From positions 1 through 42,040 of the IMG/VR virus record IMGVR_UViG_3300030102_005718: a stretch of 42,040 nucleotides of DNA. One strand, 5' to 3'. The DNA is from a virus. Positions 22,319 to 32,169 of the stretch are shown here, one piece after another. Within the stretch, counting starts at the first letter, position 1. Every line of letters begins with the position of its first letter. The translations under genes were made by a program, and so were the position numbers. The notes under the pieces are model-generated. The model searched no databases. It was not told where the DNA came from and was given only the letters and a program-made list of their open reading frames with translations.

Positions 22319-25300
22319 TGGACAGTAAAACTCAAGCAACAGAAGTAGAGGTCAGTGGCGCTGGCGGTGGAGGCGGAGGTCGATCGAGGCCACAAACCAC
22401 TGTCGTCAATCAGACAATTATCCAAGCTCCTGAGGCACGCCAGCCGGTAGAAGCAGCCAATAATCTTTTCTCAGTTGCATTCGCTAAGACCGTATATGCC
22501 CTATCGGAGGGTGAGGTAGAGGGGTTCCCAAATGGAATCGAAAAAGATGTATACCTTGATGGCGTCCCAATTCGCAACCCGGACGGCTCTAAAAATTTCG
22601 AGGGATTTACGCTTGATTCTCGCGACGGTGACGATGCAACTCAAACGCCAATCCCAGGATTTAGCCAAGTTGAAAATGCAGTTGGGGTCAATGTTCCGAT
22701 TACTCGGGCCACTGGAGCAATTACTAGATCAATAACAGACACAGACATTGAAAGAGCTAGAGTCATAATTTCACACCCCGCGCTTCAAAGGCAGAATCGA
22801 GATAACGGTGACATCAAAGGCACTTCTGTCTCTTACAGGATTGAAGTTAATTCAAATGGTGGAGCGTATACAACTGTTTCCCAGCCAACTGTTTCGGGTA
22901 AATCAAACAGTGAATTTCAAAGGGCTTATGAATTTAACCTCCCAGGCACAGGCCCTTGGAATATCAGAGTCAGCAGATTAACTGCCGATAGCACATCTAG
23001 TTTTATCGCAAATAGCATTACTTGGCAAAGCTATGTTGAAATTATTGACGAAAAACTTGCTTATCCAAATACGGCTTGTGTCGCAATAAAGATTGACGCT
23101 AGGCAGTTTAATACTATCCCAGATTTATCTGTAAAGCTTAGAGGGAAACGGGTTCAAGTACCTACAAATTACAATACCACCACTCGGACGTACAGCGGCC
23201 TTTGGGACGGGACGTTCAAAATGGCGTGGACTGATAATCCTGCTTGGATTTTTAGAGATATTGTCATAAACCCAAGGTTTGGGGCAAGGCGGTATGTCAA
23301 GTCAATCACTATTGACCCTTGGTATCTTTACACAGTTAGCCAGTATTGTGATGAACTTGTTCCTAATGGAGCGGGCGGCACAGAACCTAGATTTACTTGC
23401 AATGTCTACCTTCAGAACCCAGGCAGTGTTTACGGCGTATTAAATGCTTTAGCCTCTTGTTTCCGTGGATTAATTTATTACAGCGAAGGCGAACTTTACG
23501 TCACGCAGGATCGTCTTGAAGATCCAGTCCAGTTGTTTAGCGAAGCAAATGTTATTCAAGAAGTTGCAGAAGACGGTCGGGTAGCTTCTCCTTGCTTTAG
23601 CTACACAGGCTCAGCTCTTTCGGCGCGTAAAACTGTTGTTCTCGCCAACTGGGACGACCCAAATCAGGCTTACAGTGCGGTTACTGAATATCAACAAGAT
23701 GATGAGTTGTTAGACAAACTTGGCTATAACCCTGTTGATCTTCGTTTAATTGGAGTTACTTCTCGCGGACAGGCTTTAAGGGCAGCAAAGCATACATTGT
23801 TTAGTGACAGGTACGAAACAGAAAAAGTAAGTTTTCGGATAGGAGCTGAAGGCTTGGCCGCTGGTGTCGGAGAAGTTATAAAAATTGCTGATCCGTTAAA
23901 ACAAGGACAGCGCTTAGGCGGAAGGATTAAAGAGATCGATGGGAACGTGGTGACCCTTGACGCTGTCCTTAATTTAGTAGTTGGAGTTAACTATACTTTG
24001 ACGATTGTTTTGCCTGACGGCGAAACAGTCACTAACGGCGACGGCTCAACTAGCCATAGGCCAAAGTTGCACGTTTTTAATGTAAACAAAGCTTCTGAAG
24101 TAAACCAAGAAACTCAAGATATAAGGATTGAAAGGCAAGCTACGACAGACGACTTGCTAGCCCAAGACGGCGACAATTTGGTGGCAACTATTGCCACTAC
24201 CGTTGGCCTGAACACTAGGGTAGAGCTGGACACAATGGTAATGTCCCAGAATGGGGCGCTATGGGTGCTTGAGTGGAGCGAGTTACAAGCCGCCACTTAT
24301 AAGATTGTTTCAATTGCAGAAACTGAGCCTCTTATTTATCAAGTTGAAGCGATTCAGTATAACTCCAGTAAGTATGGATTTGTTGACAATGATTTACCCG
24401 TAGCAATCCCCAAGGATCGCTTTCAAGTTAGAACTCCTGTGCCGCCAACCGATCTTGACGCTGACCTGGAGTATTCAAACGGCCAAGTTTCAATCAAGGC
24501 ATCTTGGAGGGCTCCTCAATTCAATAATTCAATTGATCTGCTTGTAAGGGGTTATCGCTATCAGTGGAGAGAAGATGGTGATACAGATTGGCGCGATGTT
24601 GTCTCTGTTCAAAGCACGACTGTTGAGATACCTTTGCAAAATCATGTGTTTGGCAATACTTATCAACTAAGAGTCGCGACAGTAAATCGTCTAGGCAGCC
24701 AGTCGGAATGGTCCGTCTATGACGTTGATCCCTTGCCTGCTATTCCCGACTTGAGCGATCCAGCCTTTGGGGCCACCCTTACGCACCAGAATCAACCTGA
24801 CGGCACTCAGCTTTTAATCGTTGACCCTGGTACGGCTCCGATCCCAGAAAGGATTACAGGCTATAAGTGTTGGGTCAGCCCTAGAACCTTGGTTTCTGGG
24901 GAGATTCCTGGAGTTAAGCAGCCAGTCAATGAGCACAGTCAGGAGTGGTACTTCTTGGCAGAAATCCCTCTCACTGGGTATTACACGCAAGGCTTTCACG
25001 CTCCAGACACTTACGACGTAAGGGTTAATTTCACTAGCGCAATCTTTGGAGAAGAGCCTACAGATTACATATTTGACGTTGTGGAGCGGGCTGAAATCGT
25101 GCCTCCGACTCCCAGCAACTTTAGTGTTGTAGAAAACCAAAACAGAAGCGGTAAGCGGTTTAGTTGGCTGCTTCCCACTACTGACTACGGCAGCTGGGAT
25201 CAAAACATAGTTTCAGACATAGATGGCTATGAAGTTAAATATAAAAAAGGTGCTCTTGCCCTAAACTCTGTATCTTTTGATGTAGCGACAGATCTTGTCG

Positions 25301-26457
25301 GCATTAGGACTGCAACAGTTATTGGAACTCAGCTAAACCAGCACTTACTGCAAAAAGGAGATGAAATTGTTTTTGCTGCTTCTAGCGGCTCTTTGCCTAC
25401 TGGCGTGGTCGCAGGCACTACTTACTTTGTTGCCGAAGATGGGTTTACTAGCACTACATTCAAAATTGCCGCCACTAGCGGTGGCGCAGCTATTAACTTC
25501 ACTGGCACAGCCACTGGTGTTTACAACGTATCAGCTCCAGACGCATTAAAAACACGCCTAGACACGCAAGCCACTTGGGGCGCTGGTCTTGAGCTGCGCT
25601 CTGGGGGATTGCCGCCGAAGCAGCAGTGGTTCGAGACATCTTTGTTTGACGTTGATCAATACGTTGTGATGGTTAAAGCCATAGACGCAACCAAGTGGTC
25701 TTCGGACGTGCCAGCCTTTGTCTTGGTGAACATTGGTGCGCCGCCTATCAGCAATGCAGTTCAGTCAATCAATGCTAAGAATCCGCCAAGCAATAACTGG
25801 CCAGGGAATTATCAAAACTGTTCCGTGGTTGGAGGAAGCCTAGTCCAAACCGATGCTGAGCTAGACAGCATTTTTACTTGGAATTTTGACAACAACAATT
25901 TAGAGAGCGCTTTACTGTTCAGCACTACCTCAACAGCCACTTATTCTCATTCCTTGGTTGCTTTGACAGGGCAAGCGCTTGAGTTGACGAAGGAAGATGA
26001 CTCTTTTCTGTTGAAAGAGGATGGCGACAACATAGTTGCTGAGCAGCGTTTTTACAGCCCAACAGAGCTTGCAGAGGGTGGAATTGTGCATCCGTACGCC
26101 CCTTATGAAATATTGCTAGGAGACGTTTATAGGGTTGAGACTTTGTTTAAGAGCCCAGACGGTGGGATCACGGCAGGCAATATCAGTGCTTTGACAGCGC
26201 AGTTGGATTACCCAGACGTAGTCGAGAAGCAAAACGATGTCGCCATCTCTTCTGCTGGATCGACAGTTTCCTTGGTTAAGACCTTTAGATCGGTTGAAAG
26301 CGTTTCTATTACAGCTTTGCAAACTGGCAACCCCCCTTCAACGGCGGTAACAGCGGTGGTGACGGCCAAAACCACAAGTTCAGTTACGATTAAGTGTCTG
26401 AACTCCGCTGGCACCGGAGTTAACGGCCTTGTTGACATCACTGTGATTGGTTACTAA
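22318..26457 (+). CDS. Tail tip host-specificity protein, lambda gpJ-like
   Basis: 1,379 residues from the ATG at 22318, which overlaps the gpI stop (TGATG); a GTG one codon earlier is possible. The N-terminus has a Gly stretch and LFSVAFAKTVYALSEGEVEG, typical of gpJ. The central baseplate-hub-like region is followed by at least one fibronectin type III domain (about 708-800). An inserted module at about 981-1074, with GTTYFVAEDGFTSTTFKIAA, also occurs in the 28742 spike. The C-terminal domain (about 1150-1379) is likely to contact the host receptor or carry adhesins. Confidence 0.92.
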   Translation: MDSKTQATEVEVSGAGGGGGGRSRPQTTVVNQTIIQAPEARQPVEAANNLFSVAFAKTVYALSEGEVEGFPNGIEKDVYLDGVPIRNPDGSKNFEGFTLDSRDGDDATQTPIPGFSQVENAVGVNVPITRATGAITRSITDTDIERARVIISHPALQRQNRDNGDIKGTSVSYRIEVNSNGGAYTTVSQPTVSGKSNSEFQRAYEFNLPGTGPWNIRVSRLTADSTSSFIANSITWQSYVEIIDEKLAYPNTACVAIKIDARQFNTIPDLSVKLRGKRVQVPTNYNTTTRTYSGLWDGTFKMAWTDNPAWIFRDIVINPRFGARRYVKSITIDPWYLYTVSQYCDELVPNGAGGTEPRFTCNVYLQNPGSVYGVLNALASCFRGLIYYSEGELYVTQDRLEDPVQLFSEANVIQEVAEDGRVASPCFSYTGSALSARKTVVLANWDDPNQAYSAVTEYQQDDELLDKLGYNPVDLRLIGVTSRGQALRAAKHTLFSDRYETEKVSFRIGAEGLAAGVGEVIKIADPLKQGQRLGGRIKEIDGNVVTLDAVLNLVVGVNYTLTIVLPDGETVTNGDGSTSHRPKLHVFNVNKASEVNQETQDIRIERQATTDDLLAQDGDNLVATIATTVGLNTRVELDTMVMSQNGALWVLEWSELQAATYKIVSIAETEPLIYQVEAIQYNSSKYGFVDNDLPVAIPKDRFQVRTPVPPTDLDADLEYSNGQVSIKASWRAPQFNNSIDLLVRGYRYQWREDGDTDWRDVVSVQSTTVEIPLQNHVFGNTYQLRVATVNRLGSQSEWSVYDVDPLPAIPDLSDPAFGATLTHQNQPDGTQLLIVDPGTAPIPERITGYKCWVSPRTLVSGEIPGVKQPVNEHSQEWYFLAEIPLTGYYTQGFHAPDTYDVRVNFTSAIFGEEPTDYIFDVVERAEIVPPTPSNFSVVENQNRSGKRFSWLLPTTDYGSWDQNIVSDIDGYEVKYKKGALALNSVSFDVATDLVGIRTATVIGTQLNQHLLQKGDEIVFAASSGSLPTGVVAGTTYFVAEDGFTSTTFKIAATSGGAAINFTGTATGVYNVSAPDALKTRLDTQATWGAGLELRSGGLPPKQQWFETSLFDVDQYVVMVKAIDATKWSSDVPAFVLVNIGAPPISNAVQSINAKNPPSNNWPGNYQNCSVVGGSLVQTDAELDSIFTWNFDNNNLESALLFSTTSTATYSHSLVALTGQALELTKEDDSFLLKEDGDNIVAEQRFYSPTELAEGGIVHPYAPYEILLGDVYRVETLFKSPDGGITAGNISALTAQLDYPDVVEKQNDVAISSAGSTVSLVKTFRSVESVSITALQTGNPPSTAVTAVVTAKTTSSVTIKCLNSAGTGVNGLVDITVIGY

Positions 26458-27671
26458 TGGCTGACGCACGAATTTCTGAGTTGCCAGCAGCAACAACGCT
26501 GGCCAGCACTGACATCATCCCGTTTACAAGCATCAGTGCGAGCGAGACGCGAAAAATCACGGCAAACAACCTTGGGATTGCCCTCACGACGCTTGGGCTG
26601 TCAGTTGGGACGTCAACGCCTTCCACCCCATACATCGGTCAGCTGTGGGTCAATACATCTACAAACCCGCCTAAGATTTTTGCTTATAACGGTGCAACTT
26701 TTGTAGAGGTCAGTTTTCATCCTGCAGATGTAGGTGCTAGCGCAGGAAGTATTGCGACAAACCCTGGCGCGACTGCTCCAACAAATAATGCCTTGGGTCA
26801 GCTGTGGCTTGATACAAGCCAAACGCCTGACGAGCTAAAAGTTTTTGACGGTTCGGGATTTGTTCGTGTTGACCCTCAAGGACTTACTCAAACTGATGCT
26901 GATTTGCGTTATGTGCAGATAACGAACCTTAATTTAAACTTTTTGCCGTTGACTGGTGGGACGCTAACAGGCGATTTAACGCTAAATGGTAACCCCACTA
27001 CAAACAATATGGCCTCCAACAAGGCCTATGTAGACTCTCAAATCAGCTCAATCCCAGCAGCTACAGACTTAACCCCCGCTGGAACGATTATTTACTCTGC
27101 TAGAACGACTGCGCCTCCTGGATACATCAAGGCGAATGGAGCCGCTGTAAGCAGGACAACATTTGCGGATCTATTCGCAGCAATTGGCACAAATTTTGGG
27201 AATGGGAATGGCAGCACGACTTTCAACGTGCCTGATTTACGTGGTGAATTTATTAGAGGTGTAAGCGACGGTCGAAGTCTTGACGCTGGTCGGGCATTTG
27301 GCAGCGTTCAAGGCTCAGCTTTTGGGCAACACAATCACGGCCTCTCAGGTAGCGTATCGTCGAGCAGCGCAGGCAGCCACGGCCACTCAGGGGGCACGGG
27401 CGGCGGTGGTAGCCACGCCCACAGCAAAGGCTCAACCATCAACAACCTTGGTTCAGGCGATGGTTTTACGGCGTTTGGCACGGACGATGACGGCGGAACG
27501 GTTAACAGCGGCAACACTGGCAGTGGTGGTGGTCACAGCCACTCAATAAGCCTTAATGCCGCAGGTAGCCATAGCCATGGAATTACAAACACGCTGTCAA
27601 TTGACAACACTGGAAACGCAACTGAAACTCGACCACGCAATATCGCGTTGCTGGCCTGTATCAAGACTTGA
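26457..27671 (+). CDS. Tail fibre with collar domain and HxH tip
   Basis: 404 residues, start overlapping the J stop (TAATG). The N-terminal module (ADARISELPAATTLASTDII) is shared with two later genes. A phage collar domain sits at about 205-275 (PPGYIKANGAAVSRTTFADL and TTFNVPDLRGEFIRG). The tip, about 290-380, is Gly/Ser-rich with repeated HxH units: HNH, SHGH, SHAH, GHSH, SHSH. In T4 gp37 such units bind iron in a trimeric needle that touches the receptor, and the same is likely here. Confidence 0.88.
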   Translation: MADARISELPAATTLASTDIIPFTSISASETRKITANNLGIALTTLGLSVGTSTPSTPYIGQLWVNTSTNPPKIFAYNGATFVEVSFHPADVGASAGSIATNPGATAPTNNALGQLWLDTSQTPDELKVFDGSGFVRVDPQGLTQTDADLRYVQITNLNLNFLPLTGGTLTGDLTLNGNPTTNNMASNKAYVDSQISSIPAATDLTPAGTIIYSARTTAPPGYIKANGAAVSRTTFADLFAAIGTNFGNGNGSTTFNVPDLRGEFIRGVSDGRSLDAGRAFGSVQGSAFGQHNHGLSGSVSSSSAGSHGHSGGTGGGGSHAHSKGSTINNLGSGDGFTAFGTDDDGGTVNSGNTGSGGGHSHSISLNAAGSHSHGITNTLSIDNTGNATETRPRNIALLACIKT

Positions 27672-27707
27672 TCAGGGCCTAAAATTCAACTACTGAGCGG
27701 CTAAGCC

Positions 27708-28097
27708 ATGGCTGACATTAAAATCACAGACTTGGCGGCTTACACAGCGCCAACCAGTACAGACGTTATCCCTGCTGTTGATGTAGGCAATAACATCACC
27801 AAAAAGGTCACGATTTCTGACCTGATGAAAAATGCCGCCACTGGGTCGGCTACAAACCCAGGCATTTCTTTTGATGGTGATATTAATACTGGACTATTCC
27901 AGCCCGGTGGCGATCAGATCGGCATTGCTACAAACGGCGTTGAGGCAATGCGAATTGAGAGTGATGGCGCGGTTGATTTCTCGGGCGACATCACCTGCAC
28001 AGATAACTCCAAAGGTTTAGTCCTTAAATCTCCTAACGGAACATCCTTCCGCCTCTCCGTCGCTAATGACGGAACCCTTTCTGCAACATCTATCTGA
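27708..28097 (+). CDS. Small fibre protein with shared N-terminal module
   Basis: 129 residues. The first 45 residues (MADIKITDLAAYTAPTSTDV onward, then TKKVTISDLM) match in pattern the N-terminal modules of the genes at 26457 and 28742. The rest (PGISFDGDINTGLFQPGGDQ, then AMRIESDGAVDFSGDI) is a pattern common in cyanophage fibre proteins. Probably an attachment or linker subunit of the fibre complex. Confidence 0.8.
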   Translation: MADIKITDLAAYTAPTSTDVIPAVDVGNNITKKVTISDLMKNAATGSATNPGISFDGDINTGLFQPGGDQIGIATNGVEAMRIESDGAVDFSGDITCTDNSKGLVLKSPNGTSFRLSVANDGTLSATSI

Positions 28098-28169
28098 GCC
28101 GTGGGTGCAGCTGGCATCTGGGCAGACAAAGTGATCGCGGGCTATAAAGCCTCTATTGGGTAAAACCTG

Positions 28170-28355
28170 ATGAAACGGCCAGACCCCATGATCCCTGCGC
28201 TCCCTGGGGCGCAAGACCAAGAGGCGATGAGGAATCGTCAAGCGTGGCTGCAAGCTCTATATAAATACGAAGGCCGCCAAGACCCAAGCCACCCAATGCA
28301 CGGCCTTTATACGGGTTTATTCGCAGCGCATCGTAGCTTGACTAGCACTGACTAG
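28170..28355 (+). CDS. Small hypothetical protein
   Basis: 61 residues, ATG at 28170. Contains AMRNRQAWLQALYKYEGRQD and the end HGLYTGLFAAHRSLTSTD: soluble, helical, weakly basic. It lies between fibre genes and may be a small assembly factor. No family is certain. Confidence 0.65.
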   Translation: MKRPDPMIPALPGAQDQEAMRNRQAWLQALYKYEGRQDPSHPMHGLYTGLFAAHRSLTSTD

Positions 28356-28406
28356 CCCTTACCTTTTAGATGGTTGGCTGTAGTATGTGGATAGTTGGTG
28401 AGGATG

Positions 28407-28745
28407 ATGAGCGTTTCTCCTGGCCTTTACAATTTTGTCGTTCAACGCCGTGCGGACTTTTCGCTAGCGCTTGAGTTCAAGGACGGTAACGACTCGCCTG
28501 TCAACTTGCTTGGCTCAACAGTATCGGCGCAAGCGTGGGACGAGCCAAGATCTACAAAGTATGCGGACTTTGCTGTGACTTATACAGACCGTGTAAACGG
28601 TTTAGTCACGATTTCTTTAACTGATGTGCAAACGACTTTATTCCCAGACCGTTTGTATTATGACGTTTTAGTTGAATCTGCAGGAGGACTGAAAGACTAC
28701 TACTTAGAAGGACAAATTAGTGTCTCGCAAGGTTACACAGCATGA
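28407..28745 (+). CDS. Small beta-sandwich tail protein (BppU-like, tentative)
   Basis: 112 residues from the ATG at 28407, with GGTGAGG just upstream; an ATG one codon earlier is also possible. The pattern FVVQRRADFSLALEFKDGND, then VSAQAWDE and VTISLTDVQTTLF, resembles an immunoglobulin-like domain such as that of baseplate upper proteins. Its stop overlaps the next start (ATGA), which suggests joint assembly with the spike. Confidence 0.7.
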   Translation: MSVSPGLYNFVVQRRADFSLALEFKDGNDSPVNLLGSTVSAQAWDEPRSTKYADFAVTYTDRVNGLVTISLTDVQTTLFPDRLYYDVLVESAGGLKDYYLEGQISVSQGYTA

Positions 28746-31096
28746 CCATCGTCAACGTCAGTAACCCAATCACCAAGGTTACGGTAAATGGAACGACTTC
28801 TGTCGTTACTGCGATAACAGCAGGGCCACAGGGGCCATTTGCTGACATTGTCGATCTTGACGCCTACACAACCCCGACAAGTGCGGATCTTCTGCAAGTT
28901 GTTGAGGCAGCCAGCGGAGCATCTAAAAAGGTCACGCTTGAGGATCTACTGCAAAAGCGAGCACGCGATAGCCGCAGAATTTATCTCAGCAAGGATGTAA
29001 AGGCCAGCGACTCAAACAACGGCACTTCGCCTGAAGAACCTTTAACAACATTTGCCGCAGCAATAGCAGCAGCAGAGCCAGGCGACGTAATTGAAGTCGC
29101 TCCAGGCACCTACACAGAGACATCGCTACCGCTGAGGGTGCCGCGTGATGTTGGAATTTTTGCCAAGTCGCTTCGTCAAGTAAAGATCCAACCGGCCTCC
29201 GGCCAGGAAATGAATGGATTTTTCAAAGTTGATTCCGGCTTTTGGGTTTGGGGGCTTGAGTTTGCCGGTCATCAAGCCGATTTGGTGAATGGTCAACAGT
29301 CATGGGCTATCAGTTTTGATGAGCAGGCCGACAACACAGCGGCGCCGCTAAATGCCAGCGGCCTTGGTGCATTTATCCTCAAATCTCCTTACGTCCAGAA
29401 CTGTTCGAGCATCACTGCAGAGGATGATGCAGGCAACGCTGGATCTGTTTCAACTGGAGATACGGGTGGCGGAATTGAAGTTGATGGCGCGAAATGTGCG
29501 CCCAATTCGCCTATTAGGTCCATGGTCGTGGACTCATATACGCAGGTGAATTTAGGGGGGCCAGGATGTCATGTAACACACGATGGTTACGCCCAGTTAG
29601 TATCATTTTTTGGGACTTTTTGCACGTTTCATGTTAAAGCAGATCATGGTGGTCAAGCGAACCTAAGTGGCGGTGGAACGACTGACTTTGGTGACCAAGG
29701 ATTAGTCGCAGATGGTTTTAGTTTGCACCCCAATTTTACGGGGTCGGCGCGTATTGCAGCGTTTGGTGCGGACAGGGCAGAGGCTGCAATCACGATCAAT
29801 GCGAGCACTGACACTTTTACAACTTCGAGCGCACATCAATTAGCTGCCAACGATCAGATTACTCTTACGGCTACCGAAGGGACTTTACCGAGTGGGATTG
29901 ACGCTTCCACGACATACTTTGTGCTTTCCTCTGGGCTGACTTCAACTGAGTTCAAGGTCAGCACAACGCAAGGCGGCAGCCCGGTGAACATCACAGGGGC
30001 AACATCTGGCGCTTATCAATTTGTCAGGCAAGGCGAACTCACTGTTGATGTCGTAAGCCTTACTGCCAACCGAATTGGATCACTGTCGCGGCCTAATCCG
30101 GGCCAGCTGATGTTCCCTAGAGCCACTTTCCCCACAGCTGGTGAACTGGGGTCAGCTGGCAACGCCGTCAGTGTCACCGCCGGGTCTGGAGGCGAGTTTA
30201 CGGTCACTATTGATTCGTTTTCGTATGCCCATCACTACGCCACAGGTGGAACAGTCACAGTTGGCGGGACCGCTTACAACATCGCATCAGCAAGTTACGA
30301 ACATACGACAGGTGTTCTGACCCTTACGGCAACTGGTTACACGCCAACCAATGGCGATTCTGCTGTACTTTCAGGGCTTGAATTTATCTGTCCGTCTGTT
30401 GGTGCGTACATCATCACAGGCAGTGTCCCGATTGATGCAAGCGGCAATGTCGTCGCAGCTGACAGCGGAAGCCTTGCGGGTTATCGACTCAACTTTTTTA
30501 ACACCGTCAATGGTGGCTTAAGAGCACCTATTGCGGTTGGGCAGACCCTTGACTTTAGGTTGCGTTCTCAAATTTCTTGCGCCCTCCACACTATGGAGTA
30601 TGTAGGAGCGGGAACCAATTACAACGCTTTGCCGTGGAATGGAGGCGTACCGATTCCTGCAAATCAGCGCGTTGAAATTAACAACGGACGTGTATATGGA
30701 GCGACTATTAATGAGGTCGGAGATTTTGAAATTGGGGGCAACACTTTTAGCATTGATGGCACAACAGGCGAAGCCACAATCAACACCAGTCAATTTAATG
30801 TCTCTGGACTGAATTTCATCGGTCCTTTTTCTCGTAATGGCGGCTTTTCGACTGTTGGCGTTCAGCTCAAAGAGGTCAGCAACAACACGTCGTTAATCGC
30901 ATCCACGGGCGGGTCTGACGGCAACACCGTGCCAACCCAAAACGCAGTGAAAACCTATCTGGACAATAATTACGATCAGATCGACAAAACCGGGATCGTC
31001 AACAACTCTGTGGTTTACTACGACTCCAGCTCTGCTACATTTAAGGCAAATGCTACCTGGACGATCCAGACAATCGTCAACGGCGGAGACTTCTAA
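28742..31096 (+). CDS. Tail spike with pectin-lyase-like beta-helix
   Basis: 784 residues. N-terminal attachment module at about 30-75 (ADIVDLDAYTTPTSADLL, KKVTLEDLL). A right-handed beta-helix follows, signalled by EEPLTTFAAAIAAAEPGDVI and SPYVQNCSSITAEDDAG, with GPGCHVTHDGYAQLVSFFGT. I recognise the latter from T4-like cyanophage structural proteins. An inserted module at about 348-431 (TTYFVLSSGLTSTEFKVSTT) also occurs in gpJ. Likely binds or cuts host surface polysaccharide. Confidence 0.87.
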   Translation: MTIVNVSNPITKVTVNGTTSVVTAITAGPQGPFADIVDLDAYTTPTSADLLQVVEAASGASKKVTLEDLLQKRARDSRRIYLSKDVKASDSNNGTSPEEPLTTFAAAIAAAEPGDVIEVAPGTYTETSLPLRVPRDVGIFAKSLRQVKIQPASGQEMNGFFKVDSGFWVWGLEFAGHQADLVNGQQSWAISFDEQADNTAAPLNASGLGAFILKSPYVQNCSSITAEDDAGNAGSVSTGDTGGGIEVDGAKCAPNSPIRSMVVDSYTQVNLGGPGCHVTHDGYAQLVSFFGTFCTFHVKADHGGQANLSGGGTTDFGDQGLVADGFSLHPNFTGSARIAAFGADRAEAAITINASTDTFTTSSAHQLAANDQITLTATEGTLPSGIDASTTYFVLSSGLTSTEFKVSTTQGGSPVNITGATSGAYQFVRQGELTVDVVSLTANRIGSLSRPNPGQLMFPRATFPTAGELGSAGNAVSVTAGSGGEFTVTIDSFSYAHHYATGGTVTVGGTAYNIASASYEHTTGVLTLTATGYTPTNGDSAVLSGLEFICPSVGAYIITGSVPIDASGNVVAADSGSLAGYRLNFFNTVNGGLRAPIAVGQTLDFRLRSQISCALHTMEYVGAGTNYNALPWNGGVPIPANQRVEINNGRVYGATINEVGDFEIGGNTFSIDGTTGEATINTSQFNVSGLNFIGPFSRNGGFSTVGVQLKEVSNNTSLIASTGGSDGNTVPTQNAVKTYLDNNYDQIDKTGIVNNSVVYYDSSSATFKANATWTIQTIVNGGDF

Positions 31097-31099
31097 AAG

Positions 31100-32167
31100 A
31101 TGGCCAACACCCTCAGGATCAAGCGCAGAGCAGCGTCAGGGGCCGCAGGGGCGCCGTCATCCTTGGCAGCGGCTGAAATTGCTTTTAACGAAAATTCGGC
31201 CACTAGGACGCTGTTCTATGGGCTAGGTGATGACGGGAGCGGATCTGCCAATAGCATTATCGCGATCGGCGGTGATGGTGCTTTTGCAACGCTGACAACC
31301 GCGCAAACCCTTTCAGGGGACAAAACCTTTACGGGCACGGTTGACCTGAGTTCAGCCACACTTAGTGGCAACACAACTTTTTCAAACGATTTAACAGTTA
31401 CAGGCTCGCTTACCGTCAACGGCAGCACCACAACAATTGACAGTACAACTGTCACTTCAGAAGATAAAAACATTGAGCTGGGCAAGGTAAGCACTCCTAC
31501 AGACTCAACGGCTGATGGTGGTGGAATCACCCTTTTAGGTTCTACAAATCACACGATTACCTGGACGAACTCAACCGACAGCTGGGATTTTTCAGAGCAC
31601 ATCAGCATTGCCTCTGGGAAGGAGTACAAGATTGCAGGGACTAGCGTTCTTTCAGCGTCAACCCTTGGCAGTGGCGTAACAGGGTCAAGCCTCACAAGTG
31701 TTGGAACGATTAGTACTGGTACTTGGCAGGGCTCAACAATTGGGAGAGCCTACGGGGGGACAGGCCTTACAGCCGCCCCATCGAACGGCCAGTTGTTGAT
31801 CGGCAATGGAAGCGGCTACGCGCTTTCGACTCTTACTGCTGGCACCAACGTCACAATCACTGAAGGCAGTGGTTCGATCACGATTGCTGCAGCATCTCCG
31901 ACTGCTGGCAATGGACTTGACGTAAGCGGAACTGAGCTAAGCCTTGATTTAAAAGCAAACGGCGGTTGCGTAATTGAGTCAACTGAGCTTGCAATTGATT
32001 TAGGCGCTAGTTCAATTACTGGAACTCTTGCTGTGGGCGATGGTGGTACGGGCGCAACGAGTTTGCCTAACGGGCTTGTAAAAGCCAACGGCAGTGCTTT
32101 CTCTGCTGCTGTTGATGAGACTGATTTTCTCAGCCCTAACGCAGTGATTGACGGTGGAACTTATTAA
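31100..32167 (+). CDS. Cyanophage-type tail fibre protein
   Basis: 355 residues. The repeated Thr/Ser-rich beta pattern (DLTVTGSLTVNGSTTTID, then EDKNIELGKV, WTNSTDSWDFSEHISIAS) is characteristic of structural proteins of T4-like cyanophages. The end (GDGGTGATSLPNGLVKANGS) matches a trimeric fibre. The last residues (FLSPNAVIDGGTY) resemble the end of the 28742 spike (VNGGDF). Forms part of the adhesion apparatus. Confidence 0.83.
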   Translation: MANTLRIKRRAASGAAGAPSSLAAAEIAFNENSATRTLFYGLGDDGSGSANSIIAIGGDGAFATLTTAQTLSGDKTFTGTVDLSSATLSGNTTFSNDLTVTGSLTVNGSTTTIDSTTVTSEDKNIELGKVSTPTDSTADGGGITLLGSTNHTITWTNSTDSWDFSEHISIASGKEYKIAGTSVLSASTLGSGVTGSSLTSVGTISTGTWQGSTIGRAYGGTGLTAAPSNGQLLIGNGSGYALSTLTAGTNVTITEGSGSITIAAASPTAGNGLDVSGTELSLDLKANGGCVIESTELAIDLGASSITGTLAVGDGGTGATSLPNGLVKANGSAFSAAVDETDFLSPNAVIDGGTY

Positions 32168-32169
32168 AA

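Noticed and set aside
28101-28163. 20-codon frame from GTG between fibre genes
   Set aside because: Too short, no ribosome site and no overlap with its neighbours.
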